From Roseiarcus sp. (lineage in GTDB: Bacteria > Pseudomonadota > Alphaproteobacteria > Rhizobiales > Beijerinckiaceae), in contig JASLHV010000103.1 of NCBI GenBank assembly GCA_030153205.1, positions 1-31,485 on the forward strand: a DNA stretch of 31,485 bases. Reading direction: 5' to 3'. Made by a program: the position numbers and the translations under genes. A model generated the notes under the pieces. It saw nothing but the letters and a program-made list of their open reading frames with translations, was not told the origin of the DNA and made no database searches. Positions 24,351-31,298 of the stretch are shown here, piece by piece. Numbering within the stretch: position 1 is the stretch's first letter; each line of letters opens with the position of its first letter.

Positions 24351-25043
24351 TCAAAGCAGTTTCAGGCTTTTCAAGCTCGCATGTCCCTGACGGCCGACAA
24401 TCAGATGGTCGTGGACGACGACGCCGAGGGGCGCGCCCATCGCGATAATGTCCTTGGTCATTTTTACGTCGGCGGAGGAGGGCGTCGGATCGCCCGAGGG
24501 GTGATTGTGGACGAGTACGATCGCGGAGGCGGAGAGCTCCAGCGCGCGGCGGACGACTTCGCGGGGATAGACGGGGGTATGATCGACGGTGCCGACGCCG
24601 AGCCTTTCGTCAGCGATAAGGCCGTTGCGCTTGTCGAGGAAGAGTACGTGAAACTCCTCGCGGTCGGCGAAGGCGATCGCGGTGCGGCAATAGTCGATCA
24701 ATCCGCTCCACGAGCCGATGGCCAGGCGCTTCTTCGCCGCGCCTTTGGCGAAGCGCTTGGCGCCGGCCTCGAGGATTTTGAATTCGGTGATCGCGCTCTC
24801 AGTCATGCCGTCGACTTCGGCAAGCCGTTCCGGCGCCGCCGCGATCGCCTCGGCGAAGGAGCCGAAACGGACGACGAGCGCTTTGGCGAGGGGTTTGACG
24901 TCGCGGCGGGGAATGGCGCGAAAAAGTACGAGTTCGACAAGTTCGTAATCGGCGATCGCTTCAGGGCCGGCGTCGCGCAGCCGGCTTTTCAGTCTCTCGC
25001 GATGGCCGAGATAGTGGGGCGGCGGCTCAGCCTCGGCCGTCAT
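24351..25043 (-). CDS. radC: RadC-family JAB-domain protein
   Basis: A 230-residue protein. The N-terminal helix-hairpin-helix region (GHRERLKSRLRDAGPEAIAD, YELVELVLF) is followed by a JAB1/MPN-like metalloprotein domain with the JAMM signature HNHPSGDPTPSSAD and an upstream Glu (FADREEFHVLFLD). The family was once linked to DNA repair, but its biochemical role is unresolved. The end GRQGHASLKSLKLL matches a complete RadC C-terminus, so the stop at 24351 is natural although it abuts the HlyD remnant. It lies 80 bp downstream of map on the same strand. Confidence 0.93.
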   Translation of the reverse strand: MTAEAEPPPHYLGHRERLKSRLRDAGPEAIADYELVELVLFRAIPRRDVKPLAKALVVRFGSFAEAIAAAPERLAEVDGMTESAITEFKILEAGAKRFAKGAAKKRLAIGSWSGLIDYCRTAIAFADREEFHVLFLDKRNGLIADERLGVGTVDHTPVYPREVVRRALELSASAIVLVHNHPSGDPTPSSADVKMTKDIIAMGAPLGVVVHDHLIVGRQGHASLKSLKLL

Positions 25044-25123
25044 GCGCCATAGGGCGGTTCGTACATTTCCGCTTCCAGTAAATTAATTTGCGTCGAAATC
25101 TGATGGCTAGAATGGGCTTAAAT

Positions 25124-25951
25124 CTACGCGGCGGTATGGGGCGGTTTGTCCAGGCCATTCGGCGAATAGGTGAAGACTTCGGCGCCGGTCTCGGTGACCC
25201 CGACCGTATGTTCGAACTGCGCGGAGAGCGAACGGTCGCGCGTCACGGCGGTCCATCCGTCGGACAAGACTTTCACCTGCGGCCGGCCGAGATTGATCAT
25301 CGGCTCGATCGTGAAGAGCATGCCGGGCCGTAACGGCAGGCCTTCGCCGGAGCGACCGTAGTGGAGAATATTCGGCTCGTCGTGGAAGAGCCGGCCGAGG
25401 CCGTGGCCGCAGAAGTCGCGCACGACCGAGCAGCGCTCGCCTTCGGCGTAAGTCTGGATCGCCGCGCCGATATCGCCTGTCGTCGCGCCGGGCTTCACGG
25501 CGGCGATGCCGCGCATCAAGGATTCATAAGTGATGTCGATCAGGCGTTGCGCGCGGCGGGGCGCTTCGCCCGCAACGTACATCCGGCTCGAATCGCCGTG
25601 CCAGCCGTCGACGATCAACGTGACGTCGATGTTGAGAATATCGCCATCGCGAAGCGGCTTGTCGTCGGGCAGGCCGTGACAGACGACGTGATTGATCGAG
25701 GTACAAATCGCCTTGCGATAGCCGCGGTAGTAGAGGGGGGCCGGATAGGCGTGGTGGTCCATCGCAAATTCGAAGCAGAGCTTGTCGAGCGCGGCGGTGG
25801 TCACGCCGGGTCTCACATTATCGGCGAGCAGATCAAGCGCTTCGGCAGTCAGACGGCCGGCGACGCGCATGGCCGCGAAAGCCTCGGGTCCGTGCAGTTT
25901 GATATGGCCGCTCTTGCGGCCGTGCAGCGCGGCAGAATCGACGAATGTCAT
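25124..25951 (-). CDS. map: Type I methionine aminopeptidase
   Basis: Removes the initiator methionine from nascent proteins; essential in most bacteria. The 275-residue model starts MTFVDSAALHGRKSGHIKLH. The metal ligands are present: the first Asp in NIDVTLIVDGWHGD, the second in DSSRMY, the His in CGHGLGRLFHDEP, and the Glu residues in FTIEPMI and FEHTVGVTE. No ribosome-binding site is obvious before the ATG at 25951; a TTG at 25975 gives eight more residues but also lacks one. The following radC on the same strand fits the usual map-radC order in alphaproteobacteria. Confidence 0.95.
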   Translation of the reverse strand: MTFVDSAALHGRKSGHIKLHGPEAFAAMRVAGRLTAEALDLLADNVRPGVTTAALDKLCFEFAMDHHAYPAPLYYRGYRKAICTSINHVVCHGLPDDKPLRDGDILNIDVTLIVDGWHGDSSRMYVAGEAPRRAQRLIDITYESLMRGIAAVKPGATTGDIGAAIQTYAEGERCSVVRDFCGHGLGRLFHDEPNILHYGRSGEGLPLRPGMLFTIEPMINLGRPQVKVLSDGWTAVTRDRSLSAQFEHTVGVTETGAEVFTYSPNGLDKPPHTAA

Positions 25952-26035
25952 GGCGTAACGCGTAAAGCCCAGCAAGCCCAGTGGATTATCGACCTAATGT
26001 AAGGTCTTCGGCGGCGCGCGCAAGCGGCGCCGTTT

Positions 26036-27031
26036 TCACGCTTCGCCTGAGAAGCGGGCGCGGAAATCCTGCGGTCCGATACAGGCGATGCGCTGGAAGC
26101 TGCGCCGCATCGTCTCTTCGCCGCCAAAACCGCAGCGGGCCGCCACGCGCTTGATCGGCTCGCGCGTCTCGCAAAGCCGGCGCTGCGCCGCTTCGACCCT
26201 CAGGCGTTCAATCGCCCGCGCCGGGCTCACGCCCGTCGCCTGCTTGTAGCGCCTGGCGAAATTGCGCTCGCTCATGCCGGCCTTCTCGGCGAGGCGCGGC
26301 ACCGAGAGATCGGCGTTGAGGTTTTCGCTGATCCAGGCGTTCAGCGTTTCGAAGCGTTCGTCGGCGGCTTGGAGCTCGAGAGCGGCTGAAAATTGCGCCT
26401 GGCCGCCGGGACGTTTGAGAAAGACCACGAGCTGGCGGGCGACGGCCAGTGCGGTCGCGCGGCCAAGGTCTTCCTCGACCAGCGCCAAGGCGAGATCGAC
26501 GCCGGCGGTGACGCCGGCGGATGTCCAGACATGCCCGTCGCGAACGAAAATCGGGTCGTTTTCGACTTTGATCTCGGGGTATTGCCGCTGAAGCTGGGCG
26601 CAGCGACCCCAATGGGTGGCGACGCGCCGGCCGGTGAGCATTCCCGCCGCCGCCAGGATCAGCGCGCCGGAGCAGACCGAGCAGAGGCGGCGCGCGTGCG
26701 CCGCTCGCAGTTTCAGCCACGCCAGCAAGGCTTCGTCCTTGCAGGCTTTGTCGACGCCATAGCCGCCGGAGACGATCAATGTATCGAGCGGCGCGCCAGG
26801 GGCGGGCAGGGCGGCGGCGCCGAGTGTCATGCCTGACGAACTTGCAATGAGGCCGCCGCTGCCTGCGACGACTTGCAGCGTGTAAGGCGCGGGCTGGCGC
26901 GCGAGCCGCGCGAGATCGTTCGCCGTGGCGAAGACCTGGGAGGGGCCGGCGACATCGAGCAATTGAAAATCGCCAAAGGCGACGAATTCGACGGCGCGTC
27001 GGTTTGGCTGAAAATGTTGGATGCTTGTCAT
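26036..27031 (-). CDS. GlxA-type AraC-family transcriptional regulator with DJ-1/PfpI-like domain
   Basis: A 331-residue regulator. The N-terminal half is a glutamine-amidotransferase-like DJ-1/PfpI domain (AFGDFQLLDVAGPSQVFATA, LIVSGGYGVDKAC, CSVCSGALILAAAGML). The C-terminal half is an AraC-type double helix-turn-helix (SVPRLAEKAGMSERNFARRY, KQATGVSPARAIERLRVEAA, RVAARCGFGGEETMRRSFQR). Genes of this kind commonly regulate an adjacent divergent gene. Here the divergent neighbour, 60 bp away, is an isonitrile hydratase-like enzyme that shares the same DJ-1 fold, so it is the likely target. The start at 27031 fits the domain boundary; the open frame continues upstream only as antisense to the neighbour. 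Confidence 0.9.
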   Translation of the reverse strand: MTSIQHFQPNRRAVEFVAFGDFQLLDVAGPSQVFATANDLARLARQPAPYTLQVVAGSGGLIASSSGMTLGAAALPAPGAPLDTLIVSGGYGVDKACKDEALLAWLKLRAAHARRLCSVCSGALILAAAGMLTGRRVATHWGRCAQLQRQYPEIKVENDPIFVRDGHVWTSAGVTAGVDLALALVEEDLGRATALAVARQLVVFLKRPGGQAQFSAALELQAADERFETLNAWISENLNADLSVPRLAEKAGMSERNFARRYKQATGVSPARAIERLRVEAAQRRLCETREPIKRVAARCGFGGEETMRRSFQRIACIGPQDFRARFSGEA

Positions 27032-27091
27032 TTCAGCCAATCCATAGCCGATTAAGGTCGCCGGCGGCAACAGATTTAGGAGCGTCACGCA
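27032..27091. promoter_or_regulatory. Divergent promoter region glxA-type regulator / inhA
   Basis: Only 60 bp separate two start codons facing away from each other, so both promoters and any AraC-type binding site must lie here or inside the genes. The minus-strand sequence around gctgaaatgacaag and the plus-strand TTTAGGAGCG (Shine-Dalgarno of inhA) are visible. No clear direct repeat is seen. Confidence 0.4.
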
Positions 27092-27775
27092 ATGGAAATC
27101 GGCTTTCTTGTTTTCCCCAAGGTCCAGCAGCTCGATCTGACAGGGCCTTACGAAGTCTTCGCCTCCTGGCCGGGTGCGCGGGTTAGGCTGGTCGCCAAGA
27201 GCCGCGCGCCGATCGCTTCGGCGACCGGGCTTGTGCTGACGCCGGACCTGACTTTCGAAGATTGTCCGCAGCTTGACGTCATCTGCGTTCCCGGCGGCGT
27301 TGGGATCAATCCGCTTCTCAATGACGAGGAGACGCTCGCCTTTTTGCGGCGGCAGGCGTCGGGCGCGCGCTTCGTCACCTCGGTCTGTACGGGCGCCTTG
27401 GTTCTCGGCGCCGCCGGCTTGCTCCGCGGCAAAAGGGCGACGACGCATTGGGCCTCCCACAATTTCCTCTCAGCTTTCGGCGCTATTCCCGTCGAGGCGC
27501 GCGTCGTGCGGGACGGCGATCTGATGACCGGCGGCGGCGTCACGGCGGGGATCGACTTCGCGCTGACGCTCGTCGCCGAGCTTGCCGGCCGTGAGGCAGC
27601 CGAAGCGATCCAGCTCAATTTCGAATATGCGCCGGCGCCGCCTTTCGATTCCGGCAGGCCCGACACGGCGCCGGCCGAGATTGTCGCTGCTGTTCGCAAG
27701 CTTAGCGCAACGGTGAGGGCGGAGCGCGAGGTTCTGGTCGCCGAAGCGGCGCGAAAGCTCAGCATCGCCGCCTGA
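27092..27775 (+). CDS. inhA: Isonitrile hydratase-like DJ-1/PfpI protein
   Basis: A 227-residue enzyme of the DJ-1/PfpI superfamily. Its sequence matches the Pseudomonas isonitrile hydratase type, which converts isonitriles to N-substituted formamides: GFLVFPKVQQLDLTGPYEVF, DVICVPGGVGINPLL, VTSVCTGALVLGAAGLL, GKRATTHWASH and the tail FEYAPAPPFDSGRPDTAPAE. Catalytic Cys99 (SVCTG) and Asp15 (QLDLTG) are present with Thr100. AGGAG lies 7 nt before the ATG. Its substrate in this organism is unknown, and a glyoxalase or chaperone-like DJ-1 function cannot be excluded. It is probably controlled by the divergent AraC-type regulator. Confidence 0.82.
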   Translation: MEIGFLVFPKVQQLDLTGPYEVFASWPGARVRLVAKSRAPIASATGLVLTPDLTFEDCPQLDVICVPGGVGINPLLNDEETLAFLRRQASGARFVTSVCTGALVLGAAGLLRGKRATTHWASHNFLSAFGAIPVEARVVRDGDLMTGGGVTAGIDFALTLVAELAGREAAEAIQLNFEYAPAPPFDSGRPDTAPAEIVAAVRKLSATVRAEREVLVAEAARKLSIAA

Positions 27776-27833
27776 CGAAAAGACGTTGCAAAACCGCACG
27801 CGCGGCGCTGGCCTTGCCGTCGCTGCGCGTGGT

Positions 27834-28715
27834 ATGGGCCGACGCCCCATGTCGTCGGCCCTCGCCCAGAATTCCGCCGCTGCCGATCCAGCGCCTTTCG
27901 GCCATTATGCGCCGACCGGCCTGTGCGCGGCGGCGCTGCGCATTACCCGCCGCTGCTCCGACCGGTGGCTCGCCAAGCGCCTGGCGTTCTTTTTGCGCTC
28001 GAATGCGATCAAATGGCTGGGCGGGCGACCGATCGATGTCGAAACGCTCGGCGTGCGCATGCGGCTCAGGCCCTACAATAATGTCGCGGAAAAGCGCCTT
28101 CTGTTCACGCCGCAATATTTCGATCGCCGCGAGCGCGCGCTGATCGCCGAGCGGATGGGCGAGGGCTCCATCTTCATCGACGCGGGCGCCAGCGTCGGCG
28201 GCTACGCTTTGTCGATCGCCGCCGCCGCGCCGCGGGCGCGCATCCTGGCGATCGAGCCTTTGCCGGAAGTGTTCGAACGGCTCGTCTACAATATCGATCA
28301 GAATGCGCTCGCCAATGTGAAGGCCTTGTCCTGCGCGCTTGCCGATCGCGACGGCGAAGTCACGCTCTTCGTCAACGAGGACAATCGCGGCGAGACGTCG
28401 CTCCGCGTCGTCAGTGAGGAAGCAAGTTCGATACGCCTGCGCGTGCCGGCGAAAAGTCTTCTCTCGGTATTGCGCGGCGAGGGCTATGAGCGGGTCGACG
28501 TCATTAAGCTCGATATCGAGGGCGCCGAGGATCTGGCGCTCGACGCCTTTTTCCGCGACGCGCCGGCTTCGCTCTGGCCTCGCTTGATTGTGATGGAGTT
28601 CAATCTTCTGCCGCCCGAGGGCGGGCTCGAGGAACGCTTGCGCGGTCTCGGCTATCGCGAAATCCTGCGCACGGCGGAAAATGTCGCTTATGAACGCGAT
28701 CAACCCATGGCGTAA
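27834..28715 (+). CDS. FkbM-family SAM-dependent methyltransferase
   Basis: A 293-residue protein with the FkbM methyltransferase domain: FIDAGASVGGYALSIAAAA (SAM glycine loop, FIDAGA motif I), ILAIEPLPEVFERL (motif II acid), and VDVIKLDIEGAEDLALDAFF (motif III-like, FkbM signature). An N-terminal segment of roughly 80 residues contains several hydrophobic and Arg-rich stretches (LAKRLAFFLRSNAIKWLGGR). FkbM enzymes O-methylate sugars, polyketides or lipids, but the substrate here is not evident. The start is uncertain (ATG 27834 or 27849; neither has a good ribosome-binding site). It ends 6 bp before the next gene, so the two may be co-transcribed. Confidence 0.85.
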   Translation: MGRRPMSSALAQNSAAADPAPFGHYAPTGLCAAALRITRRCSDRWLAKRLAFFLRSNAIKWLGGRPIDVETLGVRMRLRPYNNVAEKRLLFTPQYFDRRERALIAERMGEGSIFIDAGASVGGYALSIAAAAPRARILAIEPLPEVFERLVYNIDQNALANVKALSCALADRDGEVTLFVNEDNRGETSLRVVSEEASSIRLRVPAKSLLSVLRGEGYERVDVIKLDIEGAEDLALDAFFRDAPASLWPRLIVMEFNLLPPEGGLEERLRGLGYREILRTAENVAYERDQPMA

Positions 28716-28721
28716 AACCAA

Positions 28722-29474
28722 ATGAACGAAACGTACAAAACCGTCACGGCCGCGATCCTGGTCATCGGCGATGAAATCCTCTCTGGACGAACCAAGGATC
28801 GCAATATCGGCTATATCGCCGAATATCTCACCAATATGGGCGTCGAATTGCGCGAGGCGCGCGTCGTGCCTGATGTGGAAGAGGAGATCGTCGCGGCGCT
28901 GAATGCGCTGCGGGCGCGCTATACGTACGTGTTCACCACCGGCGGCATTGGCCCGACGCATGACGACATCACCGCTGACGCCGTCGCCAAGGCTTTCGAC
29001 GTGGCGATCGGCGAAGACCCGCGCGCCATCGCTTTGATGATGGAGCGTTATAAGCCGGGCGAACTGACCGAGGCGCGAAGGCGCATGGCGCGCATCCCCG
29101 AAGGCGCCGATCTCGTCGCCAATCCGATATCGAAAGCGCCGGGCTTTCGGATCGGCAATGTCATCGTCATGGCCGGCGTGCCGAGCGTGATGCAGGCGAT
29201 GCTGGACGATGCGGCCAAAGGGCTGGAGACGGGGCAGAAAGTCCTCGCCGAGACGATCGAAGCCGGCAATATCGCGGAAGGGCGCTACGGCGGACCCTTG
29301 GGCAAGATCGCGGCGGCGCATCCGGGGGTTTCGATCGGCTCTTACCCCGCATATATCGAGGGCAAGTTCCGAAATCAGATCGTGATCCGGGCCAAAGAGG
29401 CGGCGCTCATCGCGGCGGCGCGGATCGAGGTGGAGGCGATGCTGGCGGAGCTTGGCGAAGAGGCGCCGCGGTAG
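28722..29474 (+). CDS. CinA-type competence/damage-inducible molybdopterin-binding domain protein
   Basis: A 250-residue protein consisting of the N-terminal MoCF_biosynth domain of CinA only. It has TAAILVIGDEILSGRTKDRN, NIGYIAEYLTNMGVELREAR, FTTGGIGPTHDDITADAVAK and IVMAGVPSVMQAML. CinA proteins act in nucleotide or NAD-metabolite salvage (their C-terminal PncC domain is a nicotinamide mononucleotide deamidase), but that domain is missing here, as in other short alphaproteobacterial homologues. Its stop codon lies inside the first copy of a 22-bp tandem duplication. Confidence 0.88.
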   Translation: MNETYKTVTAAILVIGDEILSGRTKDRNIGYIAEYLTNMGVELREARVVPDVEEEIVAALNALRARYTYVFTTGGIGPTHDDITADAVAKAFDVAIGEDPRAIALMMERYKPGELTEARRRMARIPEGADLVANPISKAPGFRIGNVIVMAGVPSVMQAMLDDAAKGLETGQKVLAETIEAGNIAEGRYGGPLGKIAAAHPGVSIGSYPAYIEGKFRNQIVIRAKEAALIAAARIEVEAMLAELGEEAPR

Positions 29475-29502
29475 CGGCGGAGAGGCGCCGCGGTAGCGGC
29501 GG
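29459..29502. repeat. 22-bp perfect tandem duplication across a stop codon
   Basis: agaggcgccgcggtagcggcgg is present twice without a spacer, at 29459-29480 and 29481-29502. The first copy contains the last codons and TAG stop of the CinA-type gene; the second lies just after it in the same phase plus one base. Confidence 0.9.
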
Positions 29503-29541
29503 TTTCCTTTAGGTCTTATCCGCAACCGCCGTACCCCCTCC

Positions 29542-29584
29542 ACCATGCTTCGCATGGTCCCCCTCCCCCGCTTCGCGGGGGAGG
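29542..29584. repeat. Tandem palindromic (REP-like) element
   Basis: Two adjacent hairpins with the same TTC loop: accatgc-ttc-gcatggt (29542-29558) and cctcccccgc-ttc-gcgggggagg (29562-29584), with 7-bp and 10-bp perfect arms. The form resembles intergenic palindromic repeats common in alphaproteobacteria. A second copy within the window was not seen. Confidence 0.7.
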
Positions 29585-29594
29585 AGGCGTAAAT

Positions 29595-29627
29595 CCTGTG
29601 AGTCACAGGCCTCGACCCTCGCGAGGG
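29595..29627. repeat. Two short palindromes upstream of gpt
   Basis: cctgtga-g-tcacagg (29595-29609) and the perfect 12-bp palindrome ccctcgcgaggg (29616-29627) lie 50-80 nt before the gpt start codon. They could be regulator sites or further parts of the REP-like cluster. Confidence 0.45.
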
Positions 29628-29676
29628 CGGCGTTGGCTTGCTATCAAAGCTGCCCAAGCCCCGCGATGGATGAGCC

Positions 29677-30180
29677 ATGTCAGAAGCCCAGCAGAAAAAG
29701 GCCTTTCCCGTCTCCTGGGATCAATTCCACCGCGACGCGCGGGCGCTCGCCTGGCGCCTGACCAGCGCCGGGCCTTTCGAGGCGATCGTGTGCGTCACCC
29801 GCGGCGGCCTGGTGCCGGCGGCGGTCGTTGCCCGCGAACTCGGCACAAGGATCATCGAGACGGTCTGCGTCGCCTCCTATCATGACTATAAGACCCAGGG
29901 CGGCCTGCAGGTCCTGAAGCCGATCTCGCCCGACGTCGTCAAACTCGGCGATGGGAAAGGCGTGCTGATCGTCGACGATCTCGTCGACACCGGCGCGACC
30001 GCGAAAGTGGTGCGCGAAATGCTGCCCAAGGCCCATTTCGCCGCCGTCTACGCCAAACCCCTCGGCCGGCCGATGGTCGACACGTTCATCACCGAAGTCT
30101 CGCAGGATACTTGGATTTACTTTCCCTGGGACATGGGTCTGGCGTTCCAGCCGCCGATCGCCAAGGGGAGCGAGGGGTAG
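29677..30180 (+). CDS. gpt: Xanthine (guanine) phosphoribosyltransferase
   Basis: A 167-residue purine-salvage enzyme that converts xanthine, guanine or hypoxanthine to the nucleotide with PRPP. The phosphoribosyl-pyrophosphate loop VLIVDDLVDTGATAK is present, together with VTRGGLVPAAVVAREL at the start and the C-terminal YFPWDMGLAFQPPI, which matches Gpt-type XGPRT. The length is slightly above that of E. coli Gpt (152 residues), with a short charged N-terminal extension MSEAQQKKAF. There is no clear Shine-Dalgarno, though cagctttgatagc-type and palindromic sequence lies upstream. Confidence 0.93.
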   Translation: MSEAQQKKAFPVSWDQFHRDARALAWRLTSAGPFEAIVCVTRGGLVPAAVVARELGTRIIETVCVASYHDYKTQGGLQVLKPISPDVVKLGDGKGVLIVDDLVDTGATAKVVREMLPKAHFAAVYAKPLGRPMVDTFITEVSQDTWIYFPWDMGLAFQPPIAKGSEG

Positions 30181-30287
30181 GGCTATTTCGCCACGAAGCG
30201 CCGCGTCTAAACACGCCGCTCGCAGCAGAGGGGCGCACGCGAAGAATTTATGGCCGACCCGCACGATATTAACCCCTAGATTTTTCA

Positions 30288-30316
30288 TTGGCTCTTTGGC
30301 GTTTGGCCGCTAGAAC
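30288..30316 (+). promoter_or_regulatory. Candidate promoter of tRNA-Leu(UAA)
   Basis: TTGGCT (30288-30293) and TAGAAC (30311-30316), each 4/6 to the sigma-70 consensus, are separated by 17 nt and end 9 nt before the tRNA. Position and spacing suit a tRNA promoter. Confidence 0.4.
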
Positions 30317-30325
30317 CGGCAGCAT

Positions 30326-30663
30326 GCGGGCGTGGCGAAACTGGTAGACGCAACGGACTTAAACGCAATTTGAGTGCGCTCCGGGAAACCGGGGACGTAG
30401 AACTGCTCAAAGTCGGGGAAACCTCGAAAGTGGCGATCCCGAGCCAAGCCCGACGGCTTTTCCCCGCCGGGAAGGTGTAGAGACTAGACGGGCGGCGCCT
30501 GCCGCGTGCGCTTCAAAGGCGCCGCAACGGCGAAGGGATAGTCCAGACCACGAACTCGCCTTGGCGTGGAAAGCGCTGAGACGAGGCGGCGAAAGCCGAA
30601 GCTGGTAAGAAAATCCGTAGGGCCGAAAGGCCTGTGCCGGTTCGATTCCGGCCGTCCGCACCA
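30326..30663 (+). tRNA. trnL(UAA): tRNA-Leu (anticodon UAA), intron-containing
   Basis: The spliced RNA is 89 nt. It has acceptor stem gcgggcg/cgtccgc (one G-T pair), a D-arm with gcgaaactggtagacgc, anticodon stem acgga/tccgt with loop CUUAAAA giving anticodon UAA, a long class II variable arm (gggcc-gaaa-ggcc), a T-arm ccggttcgattccgg, and an encoded CCA at 30661-30663. The 5' exon is 30326-30360 and the 3' exon 30610-30663. The intervening 249 nt form a group I intron inserted after U34, the first anticodon base. Without splicing the anticodon stem cannot close, so expression depends on the ribozyme. Confidence 0.95.
30361..30609 (+). ncRNA. Group I self-splicing intron in tRNA-Leu(UAA), IC3-like
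   Basis: The core matches the cyanobacterial/plastid tRNA-Leu(UAA) group I intron. It has the P/Q region atcccgagccaagcc (30436-30450), the R region ggaaggtgtagagactagac and the S region aagggatagtccagac. P7 pairs GACTA (30482-30486) with TAGTC (30539-30543). P8 is gcggcgcc (30492-30499) with ggcgccgc (30518-30525). P2 is ccgg-gaaa-ccgg (30381-30392). The 5' exon end ACTT (30357-30360) pairs with GAGT (30372-30375), giving the required U-G wobble at the splice site. The intron ends in G (30609). No endonuclease gene is inside. Confidence 0.93.
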
Positions 30664-30983
30664 AGTTTCGAATTCATGCAGACTTTCCGGGCAGCTATCC
30701 TCGACAAGACAATGTCGGCGTTCCTAACTTTCTATCGCCCATAACCATCTTACACGATTTCTACGGTGTTTTCCGCGTTACCTCCATGTCGTCGAAAGGA
30801 AGCAGTGATCGGGGAGAGACAAAGCTGTCGATGCGGAATCAGACGTCCGAGGTCTAACCTAGGGTTTGAGGCGTCCAGACTGTGGTAGTCTAGCCCGCTT
30901 CGCGAGTACGTCAGCCCGAGTGCCAAACTTCACATGGTATAGCGCTCGCCGCGTGTCTCTGCTTCAAGCGTCTTTGCAACCGA
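30664..30983. other. Intergenic region between tRNA-Leu and the toxin-antitoxin pair
   Basis: These 320 bp contain no open frame of convincing composition, no integrase remnant and no copy of the tRNA 3' end. A small dyad agact-gtggt-agtct lies around 30870-30890. I see nothing else in it. The GC content looks lower than that of the core genes. Confidence 0.5.
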
Positions 30984-31298
30984 CTATCGCCGCGCTGATC
31001 CGCCCCGCTTTTCCGGCTCGAAGCTGATGCGCAGGCGCGTATGCGTGGCCTTGGCGAAGCGTTTCAATGTGCGCGTCGACGGCATGGTCTTGCCGCTTTC
31101 CAGGCGGGCGACAACCGCCTGGGTCGTTCCCATCGCCTTTGCAACCTGTTCCTGTGTCATAGCAGCATCGCCCCGCGCCTTGATGAGCGCCGCCGCGACA
31201 GCGAATTCGTCTTCGAGCGCATCATAGGCTGCGACGAACTCGGGCCGTTTCATCCACTCCTTGGCGACTTCCTCAACGGGAATAAATCTCCGGCTCAT
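30984..31298 (-). CDS. XRE-family antitoxin (HigA-like)
   Basis: A 104-residue protein. Residues 1-30 (MSRRFIPVEEVAKEWMKRPE and following) are the helical neck typical of HigA-type antitoxins. The lambda-Cro-like helix-turn-helix lies at about residues 45-85 (MTQEQVAKAMGTTQAVVARL, ESGKTMPSTRTLKRFAKATH), ending in a basic tail. It is expected to bind its own promoter and neutralise the toxin encoded just upstream. Its ATG overlaps the toxin stop as ATGA, with AGGAGG in front, so the pair is translationally coupled in toxin-first order, the HigBA pattern. Confidence 0.88.
   Translation of the reverse strand: MSRRFIPVEEVAKEWMKRPEFVAAYDALEDEFAVAAALIKARGDAAMTQEQVAKAMGTTQAVVARLESGKTMPSTRTLKRFAKATHTRLRISFEPEKRGGSARR

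Noticed and set aside
27759..29678. 639-residue minus-strand open frame
   Set aside because: It runs antisense across the FkbM and CinA-type genes and has no family motif. It is a GC-bias shadow.
30407..30664. 85-residue minus-strand open frame reading MVRTAGIEPAQAFRPYGFSY
   Set aside because: It lies wholly antisense to tRNA-Leu and its intron. This kind of peptide is a well-known false call opposite tRNA genes.
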